DNA from: Terriglobales bacterium
GTDB lineage: Bacteria; Acidobacteriota; Terriglobia; Terriglobales; Acidobacteriaceae
Length of the DNA: 39,825 nucleotides
Assembly (NCBI GenBank): GCA_035454605.1
Contig: DATIGQ010000170.1
Coordinates: forward strand, 1-39,825
Direction: 5' to 3'
The notes beneath the pieces are model-generated. The model made no database searches. It saw nothing but the letters and a program-made list of their open reading frames with translations, and had not been told where the DNA came from. The position numbers and the translations under genes are program-made. Shown one piece after another: positions 34,683-39,825 of the stretch (positions within the stretch are counted from its first letter, which is position 1; each line of letters starts with the position of its first letter).

Positions 34683-35366
34683 ATGATCGGCAGCACGCTG
34701 GGACATTACCGGATACTGGAAGAGGTCGGCGCTGGCGGCATGGGTGTTGTCTACCGCGCGCGCGATGAGCATCTGGACCGCGATGTCGCCGTCAAGGTTC
34801 TGCCATCCGCAGTCGCACTAAGTGTCGCGTCGTGCGCGCCGATGGGGTGGAGCAAGGTGGCCAGTCCGAAATCCAGCACCTTGACCACGCCCTTGGGAGT
34901 CACGGCGACATTCGATGGCTTGAGGTCGCGGTGAATCACGCCCTGGTCGTGGGCTTCCTGTAGGGCAGCCGCCATCTGCTCACCGATTGCAATCACTTCC
35001 TTCTGTTCCAAGGCGGCAGCAGACACTTTCTTGTCCAGGGTTACACCCTGGATGTACTCCATCGCCAAAAAGTCGACTCCATCCTGCGTGTCAAAGTCGA
35101 AGATGGTTCCGATATTGGGGTGGTTGAGCTTGGAGAGGGTCAGAGCTTCTTTGCGAAAACGCTTGCGAGCCGACTCGTCCGCAAGCGTTCCGCAAAGGGC
35201 ATCCATATACGCGCTGAAGGGAGACAAGGAGAAGGCGCTCATGCATTTGAGGCAGGCGCTGGCCGCCGGCTACCGCGACTTCGCCTACCTTGACGCCAGC
35301 CCCTACCTGGCCTCGCTGCGCTCCGATCCACGCTATCAGGCTTTGATTCGCCGCTACCGCAAGTAG
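34683..35366 (+). pseudogene. Ser/Thr kinase-TPR gene broken by an internal inversion
   Basis: The first 41 codons (34683-34805) encode a normal kinase N-terminus ([36 protein letters not shown]). The next stretch, to about 35193, encodes the following kinase part only on the minus strand (from GTLADESARKRFRKEALTLSKLNHPNI through HRDLKPSN and DFGLATLL to HDATLSAT). From about 35195 the + strand resumes with a C-terminal TPR end (YALKGDKEKALMHLRQALAAGYRDFAYL ... ALIRRYRK). The piece between DATLSAT and the TPR end is missing. So a roughly 385-bp segment was inverted and more was deleted. No active kinase can result. Confidence 0.8.
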
Positions 35367-35370
35367 CAGC

Positions 35371-36591
35371 CTACTCGTAGCGTAGCGCTTCGATGGGATC
35401 GAGGAGCGCGGCCTTGCGCGCCGGGTAAAAGCCGAAGAAGATGCCCACGGCCACCGAAAAGACCACAGCAATCACGATGGCCAGCGGCGAGACCAGTACC
35501 GGCCAGCCCAGGGTGTTGGTGATAAGCAGGGAGGAGCCTACGCCCAGGGCGATTCCCACCGCGCCGCCAATCATGCTCAGCACAACAGCCTCAATAAGGA
35601 ATTGCCGCTGCACGTCCTGTTCGGTGGCGCCAATGGCCATGCGAATGCCGATTTCACGCGTTCGTTCCGTTACGGAAACCAGCATGATGTTCATGATGCC
35701 GATGCCCCCCACCAGCAATGAGACGCTGGCAATGGACGCCAGGAGCAAGGTCATGACCCGACTCGCCTGGTTGGCCAGGTCCGCCATGTCCGCCAGGTTG
35801 CGCACCATGAAGTCATCGTCCTGACCGGGCCGGATGCGATGCCGGTCCCGCAGCAGCGACTGAATCTGCTGCTGCGCGGTGTAGCTAGCCTGGCGGGACA
35901 CGGCCGAAACCATGATGAAGCGCAACCAGGTGTCACCGGTGAGCTTCTTCTGGTGCGTGGTCAGGGGAACCACAATAATGTCGTCCTGATCATCGCCCAT
36001 GGCAGCCGACTGGCCCTTGGTCGCCAGCACGCCCACCACCTTGAAGGGCAGATTCTTGATGCGGATGGTCTGCCCCACGGGATCGACGGCGCCGAACAGG
36101 TTCTTGCGCACCGTTTCGCCAATCACGGCGACGTTGGTGGACGCCTGCACATCCTCCTGTGTGAAGGAAGTCCCCTCCTGGAAGGCCCAATTGCGGATTT
36201 CGAAATATTGGGGCTCGGTGCCGGTGATGCGAGTGTTCCAGTTGTCGTTCTCGAAAACGACCTGCGCCGAGGTCATGGTTCCGGGCGCCGCCGCGGCCAC
36301 CGCAGGGCACTCGCGCAAGATAGCCTGCATGTCCTCGTAGACCAGGGTCTTGGTCTGGCCCCAACCCATGCGCAGCCCGCTGCGGTTCACGGTGCCGGAG
36401 CCCACGAACAGCATGTTGGAACCCATGGCCGCAATCTGCTCCTGTACCTGCTGTTGCGCGCCTTGGCCCAGGCCCACCATGGCAATCACCGCGCCGACGC
36501 CGATGATGATGCCCAGCATGGTCAGGCTGGAGCGCATCTTGTTGCGCGCAAGAGCCCGAAGCGCGATGCGAATAATGGCGGTCGCGTTCAT
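35371..36591 (-). CDS. MacB-like ABC transporter permease
   Basis: A 406-residue permease of the FtsX/MacB type: an N-terminal transmembrane helix (MRSSLTMLGIIIGVGAVIAMVGLGQGAQQQV), a periplasmic domain (about 50-280), and three C-terminal helices, with the SVTERTREIGIRMAIGATEQDV block between them and the end PARKAALLDPIEALRYE. Together with the ATPase and the adaptor it would form a tripartite efflux pump. Its 3' end is four bases from the end of the broken kinase gene. Confidence 0.9.
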   Translation of the reverse strand: MNATAIIRIALRALARNKMRSSLTMLGIIIGVGAVIAMVGLGQGAQQQVQEQIAAMGSNMLFVGSGTVNRSGLRMGWGQTKTLVYEDMQAILRECPAVAAAAPGTMTSAQVVFENDNWNTRITGTEPQYFEIRNWAFQEGTSFTQEDVQASTNVAVIGETVRKNLFGAVDPVGQTIRIKNLPFKVVGVLATKGQSAAMGDDQDDIIVVPLTTHQKKLTGDTWLRFIMVSAVSRQASYTAQQQIQSLLRDRHRIRPGQDDDFMVRNLADMADLANQASRVMTLLLASIASVSLLVGGIGIMNIMLVSVTERTREIGIRMAIGATEQDVQRQFLIEAVVLSMIGGAVGIALGVGSSLLITNTLGWPVLVSPLAIVIAVVFSVAVGIFFGFYPARKAALLDPIEALRYE

Positions 36592-36596
36592 GCTTT

Positions 36597-37385
36597 CTAA
36601 TCCTCCAGCCTGGGCAAGGTCGTAAGCACCTCGCGGGCTCGCTCCGGTTGCGGGTTGGGTTCGTCGTGACGGATCGTGCCGTCGCGGAAGATCACGATGC
36701 GCCGGGCAAACTGCGCGATGTCATGCTCATGGGTCACCAACACGATGGTGAGGCCCTGCTCCTCGTTCAGTCGCTGGAGGATCTCCATGATCTCGACCGC
36801 CGTACGGCTATCCAGGTTGCCGGTAGGCTCGTCCGCCAGCAGAATGGCTGGATGGTTCACCAGGGCACGGGCGATGGCCACTCGCTGCTGCTGCCCGCCG
36901 GAGAGCTGTGAAGGATAGTGGTCCTCCCGTCCCGCCAACCCCACCATCGTGAGTGCTTCGCGGGCCCGTGCGTCGCCCTCCTCCGTCGTAAGGTGCGCAT
37001 ACAACGTCGGCAGCTCCACGTTCTCCAGCGCGGTGGTTCGCGAGAGCAGATTGAAGCCCTGGAAAACGAACCCGATCTTCTGATTGCGGATGCGGGCCAG
37101 CGCCTTCTTGTCGAATTCAGAAACGTCGGTGCCTTCCAGCAGATACCGGCCGCTGGTGGGCTTATCCAGGCAGCCCAGGATATTCATGAACGTGGACTTG
37201 CCGCTGCCGCTGGCGCCCATGACGGCGAGGAATTCACCGCGGGCGATCTCGAGGCTGACGCCGCGCAGAGCGTGCACGCGTGTTTCGCCCAGTTCGTAGT
37301 ACTTGTGGAGGTCCTGGACGCGGATCACCGGCTCCGGCGTCAGGCCGACCCGGGCAGCGCTTTCGACTTGGGGTACTGTAGCCAT
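36597..37385 (-). CDS. ABC transporter ATPase, LolD/MacB type
   Basis: A 262-residue ATPase with Walker A GASGSGKST, Q-loop FVFQGFNLL, signature LSGGQQQRVAIARAL, Walker B ILLADEPTGNLDS and the H-loop VTHEHD. It is of the LolCDE/MacB subgroup (NLDSRTAVEIMEILQRL). The start at 37385 is chosen over a TTG two codons earlier. It is five bases ahead of the permease gene. Confidence 0.93.
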   Translation of the reverse strand: MATVPQVESAARVGLTPEPVIRVQDLHKYYELGETRVHALRGVSLEIARGEFLAVMGASGSGKSTFMNILGCLDKPTSGRYLLEGTDVSEFDKKALARIRNQKIGFVFQGFNLLSRTTALENVELPTLYAHLTTEEGDARAREALTMVGLAGREDHYPSQLSGGQQQRVAIARALVNHPAILLADEPTGNLDSRTAVEIMEILQRLNEEQGLTIVLVTHEHDIAQFARRIVIFRDGTIRHDEPNPQPERAREVLTTLPRLED

Positions 37386-37420
37386 CCTCAATCTGGCTTG
37401 CAGTCGCTCGGGCGCGAAGG

Positions 37421-38782
37421 TTACCGGCGCCTGGGCTGGCCGGCCAGCGGCGACCGCGTTCCCGAAGAACCGCCACCGGCCGCACTCTCTCCCGTCACCA
37501 GCACGTCACCTTCGTTCAAGGTCCCCTCCGACACGGCCACGAGCTCGGTCACCGTGCGATCCGTGATGCCCGTGCGCACATGCACAGGCTCCAGGGTCTT
37601 ATCCGGACGCAACTTCCAGAGGATGGCGTGGTTTGCGCGCTGGGTCCGCGGCTGCGGCGCGACGCTGTCCGAGGCGCCTCCCGGCTGCTCGCGCCCGCGC
37701 GGGCGGGCTTCGCCCTGGCCCAGGCCGTCCTTGATCCCGTATTTTGCGTAGAGCGCGCGTATCTCCTCGGGCCTCAGGTCGGGTTTGTACCGTATGGCTC
37801 CGTTGGCGATCTTGAGCACATTGTGGGCGCTGGCCACAGGAATGGTCACGTAAGCCGTCATGCCGGGGAAAAGCTTCAATTCCGGATTCTTGAATTCGAC
37901 CACGGTATCGTAGGTCACGACGTTCTGCACGACGGTCGCATTCATGCGTACCTGCATCACGCGGCCCCCGAAATTGTCACGCGGGAAAGCATCTACTTTG
38001 AAGGTCGCTTGCTGGCCCACCTGGATCTGGCCCACGTCGGACTCGTCCGTCTTGGCATAGACCTGCATTTCCGTCAGGTCCTGGGCGATGGTGAAAAGCG
38101 TTGGTGCCTGTAATGAAGCCGCGACTGTCTGCCCTACGTCCACGTTGCGGCTGACCACGGTGCCGTCAATGGGAGCGATGATTCGGGTATGGCTCAAGTT
38201 GGTCTGCGAAACTTCGACCGCCGCGGAGCGCTGCTTTACCTGAGCCGCTGCTTGCGTGACCTGGGCCTGTGACGCAGATACGGCGGCATCGGCGGACTCG
38301 GCGTTTGCCCGAGCGACTTCGAGCTGCTGCTGGCTCAGCACACCCTCGGCCGCCAGACGCTTGGTGCGCTCGTATTCGGCCTTGGTCTGCACCGCTGTGG
38401 CCTTGGCGCGCTCCAGGTTGGCCTGGGACGCAGCCAGGTTGGCACGCGCGTTTTCCAGGTCCGCTCGAGCCTGAAGGAGAGCACCCTCGAACAGGGAGGG
38501 CTCGATCTGCGCGATGAGTTGGCCCTTCTTCACGGTGGAATTGAAGTCGGCAAACAGTTGGGACACGGTGCCGGAAACCTGCGAACCCACCTGCACCGTG
38601 GTTACCGCGTTGATGGTTCCCGTGGCCTCGACCACTTCGCGAATATCGCCCCGCTCGACCCGTGCGGTGAAATACTCGGCGGTGGTCTTGCGGCCCATGC
38701 GGAAGGCAGCAAAGATGGTGATGGCTGCGGCCGCCGCCCCCATCAGCACCCATTTGTTGCGCACGTACTTCACCGTACCCAC
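37421..38782 (-). CDS. HlyD/MacA-type periplasmic adaptor
   Basis: A 453-residue membrane fusion protein. Residues about 10-28 form a transmembrane anchor (WVLMGAAAAAITIFAAF). The lipoyl-like halves are VQVGSQVSGTVSQLFADFNSTVKKGQLIAQIEP and TRIIAPIDGTVVSRNVDVGQTV, separated by a long Ala/Gln-rich coiled-coil hairpin (about 100-190). The C-terminal part has an extra Gly/Arg-rich loop (about 345-375). Start is GTG 38782 after AGGA. The first gene of the adaptor-ATPase-permease operon; cargo unknown. Confidence 0.92.
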   Translation of the reverse strand: MGTVKYVRNKWVLMGAAAAAITIFAAFRMGRKTTAEYFTARVERGDIREVVEATGTINAVTTVQVGSQVSGTVSQLFADFNSTVKKGQLIAQIEPSLFEGALLQARADLENARANLAASQANLERAKATAVQTKAEYERTKRLAAEGVLSQQQLEVARANAESADAAVSASQAQVTQAAAQVKQRSAAVEVSQTNLSHTRIIAPIDGTVVSRNVDVGQTVAASLQAPTLFTIAQDLTEMQVYAKTDESDVGQIQVGQQATFKVDAFPRDNFGGRVMQVRMNATVVQNVVTYDTVVEFKNPELKLFPGMTAYVTIPVASAHNVLKIANGAIRYKPDLRPEEIRALYAKYGIKDGLGQGEARPRGREQPGGASDSVAPQPRTQRANHAILWKLRPDKTLEPVHVRTGITDRTVTELVAVSEGTLNEGDVLVTGESAAGGGSSGTRSPLAGQPRRR

Positions 38783-38844
38783 AATGTCCTAAACCCCGAT
38801 TCTATCCAAGAGTTGTCCGTGGCACAGAATCATATTGAATCGTA

Positions 38845-38874
38845 TTGTAATCACTATTTTATGTGAATTATACT
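38845..38874 (+). promoter_or_regulatory. Promoter of the HTH-Mop gene, probably leaderless transcript
   Basis: TTGTAA (38845-38850) and TATACT (38869-38874) are 18 bases apart. The predicted start, near 38881-38883, is at or next to the ATG at 38883, and there is no Shine-Dalgarno. The AT-rich region also shows GTATTGTAATCAC ... GTGAATTATAC, an imperfect inverted repeat that could be an operator. Confidence 0.45.
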
Positions 38875-38882
38875 GCATACTC

Positions 38883-39293
38883 ATGGCAGCCTCGGAACTT
38901 CTGCGGCCGCGCGATGCGGCGCGCATGTTGGGCATCAGTTACCCCACGCTGAAGCAATGGATCTATCGCCGCAAGCTGCAAACCGTGAGGACCGCCGGCG
39001 GGCACCACCGCGTTCCGCAGGGCGAGATCGACCGCTTCCTGCACCAGGCCGGCGAGCCACCCGGAGCGGGGCGGCGGCGCGGCTTCCGGCGCATCAGCGG
39101 ACGCAACCAATTGGTCGGGCGGATCGTAGAAGTACGCTTGAGCGGCCTGCTGGCACAGGTAGTGCTATCCATCGGTGGGCAGCACATCACCTCCATCATC
39201 ACTGCCGATGCCGCGCGGGAAATGCGGCTGAAGAGGGGCGAGGTGGCGGCCGCGCTCATCAAGTCCACGGAAGTCATGATTGTCCGGCCCTGA
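38883..39293 (+). CDS. HTH (excisionase/MerR-like) + Mop/TOBE molybdate-type regulator
   Basis: A 136-residue protein. Residues about 6-55 form a winged helix-turn-helix of the excisionase/MerR kind (LRPRDAARMLGISYPTLKQWIYRRKLQTVRTAGGHHRVP). Residues about 70-136 form a Mop domain (ISGRNQLVGRIVEVRLSGLLAQVVLSIGGQHITSIITADAAREMRLKRGEVAAALIKSTEVMIV), which binds molybdate or tungstate. So it is a likely molybdate-responsive regulator. It is nine bases ahead of modA, fitting control of that uptake system. Confidence 0.9.
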   Translation: MAASELLRPRDAARMLGISYPTLKQWIYRRKLQTVRTAGGHHRVPQGEIDRFLHQAGEPPGAGRRRGFRRISGRNQLVGRIVEVRLSGLLAQVVLSIGGQHITSIITADAAREMRLKRGEVAAALIKSTEVMIVRP

Positions 39294-39302
39294 TGCGGAG
39301 AA

Positions 39303-39825
39303 ATGACGGTGCGCGCGATTTTCCTGATTCTCACACTCTCGCTCGCGATATCGGCTCCGGCGGACGATTTTCGGGTCGCCGCGGCCAGCGACCTGACGTT
39401 CGCCCTGCCCGAGATCGTGTCCGGCTTCGAGAAACAAACGGGACATACCGTGGGCGTCACTTACGGGTCGTCGGGCAACTTCTTCGCCCAAATGCAGAAC
39501 GGTGCGCCATTCGATGTGTTTCTTTCGGCCGACCGCGAATACCCGCGCCGCTTGGAAAGGGCAGGGCTTACTGACGCTCCGGTGATTTATGCCATCGGCC
39601 GCATCGTCATTTGGGCGCCAAAGAGCAAGAATCTCAACGTGGGCGAGCGCGGCGCACAAGCGCTCCGGGACCCTTCGATACGCAAGATCGCAATCGCCAA
39701 TCCCCGCCATGCTCCCTATGGCCGCGCAGCGGAAGCGGCACTCAAGAACCTAGGTTTCTATGAACAACTTGCGTCGAAGCTGGTGCTGGGGGAGAACATC
39801 TCGCAGACGGCGCAATTTGTGCAAT
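39303..39825 (+). CDS. modA: Molybdate ABC transporter substrate-binding protein ModA (partial, runs off window)
   Basis: The frame stays open to the window end (174 codons seen). A signal peptide (MTVRAIFLILTLSLAISAPA) precedes the ModA core: FRVAAASDLTFALPEIVSGFEKQTGHTV, YGSSGNFFAQMQNGAPFDVFLSAD, YAIGRIVIWAPKSKNL and IAIANPRHAPYGRAAEAAL. It binds molybdate in the periplasm. GGAG lies just before the ATG. The rest of the modABC operon is probably downstream. Confidence 0.95.
   Translation, partial: MTVRAIFLILTLSLAISAPADDFRVAAASDLTFALPEIVSGFEKQTGHTVGVTYGSSGNFFAQMQNGAPFDVFLSADREYPRRLERAGLTDAPVIYAIGRIVIWAPKSKNLNVGERGAQALRDPSIRKIAIANPRHAPYGRAAEAALKNLGFYEQLASKLVLGENISQTAQFVQ

Noticed and set aside
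34751-35242. Minus-strand open frame with kinase motifs taken as a separate kinase gene
   Set aside because: It lacks a kinase N-terminus (no glycine loop or lysine) and fits exactly as the inverted middle of the + strand gene around it.

Overview
This GC-rich window reads like a chromosome segment from a soil- or sediment-type bacterium, most likely Acidobacteriota. That placement is an inference. It rests on the mix of families: large Ser/Thr kinases with TPR tails, a two-gene ergothioneine pathway without EgtC, periplasmic MsrPQ, an M2 (ACE-type) peptidase, a TonB-like protein, and GC-rich hairpin repeats between genes. No rRNA, CRISPR array, phage or transposase gene was seen. One tRNA gene (tRNA-Glu, UUC) is present.

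Layout. 1-9.5 kb is core metabolism on the + strand: a LeuC/aconitase-family subunit whose 3' end is partly duplicated just downstream, a 7Fe-type ferredoxin, recO, glyQ-glyS, pyruvate phosphate dikinase and a DinB-fold protein. 9.5-17.5 kb is a mix of small regulatory and stress genes (STAS protein, Lrp/AsnC regulator with two palindromes upstream, DUF4242, OsmC, zinc finger UBP), plus a phosphofructokinase with pyrophosphate-dependence residues and a 1026-residue kinase-STAND-TPR protein.

17.4-23.4 kb is the most interesting block. It is a tightly packed minus-strand operon: amidohydrolase-fold protein, BadH-like SDR, two subunits of the benzoyl-CoA reductase / 2-hydroxyacyl-CoA dehydratase family, then two different BadF/BcrA-type ATPase activators. 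The order and sizes fit an ATP-dependent (class I) benzoyl-CoA reductase-like enzyme. A CRP/FNR-like palindrome lies at -41.5 from a plausible promoter. The amidohydrolase has lost the usual HxH metal ligands.

23.5-30.9 kb holds the tRNA, a membrane-anchored coiled-coil protein, a GltD-like FAD/NADPH oxidoreductase, a TonB-like protein, and egtB-egtD with an unknown partner and an FmdB-type zinc ribbon. 31-39.8 kb holds msrPQ, the M2 peptidase, a Ser/Thr kinase pseudogene whose middle has been inverted in place, a MacAB-like efflux operon, and a HTH-Mop molybdate-type regulator followed by modA, which runs off the window.

How the genes may work together (inference). PPDK and a PPi-dependent phosphofructokinase suggest PPi-linked glycolysis/gluconeogenesis. 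Ferredoxin and the GltD-like flavoprotein are possible electron carriers for the reductase-like operon. EgtBD, MsrPQ and OsmC point to sulfur/oxidant defence, and molybdate uptake (ModA) would supply the molybdenum cofactor of MsrP.
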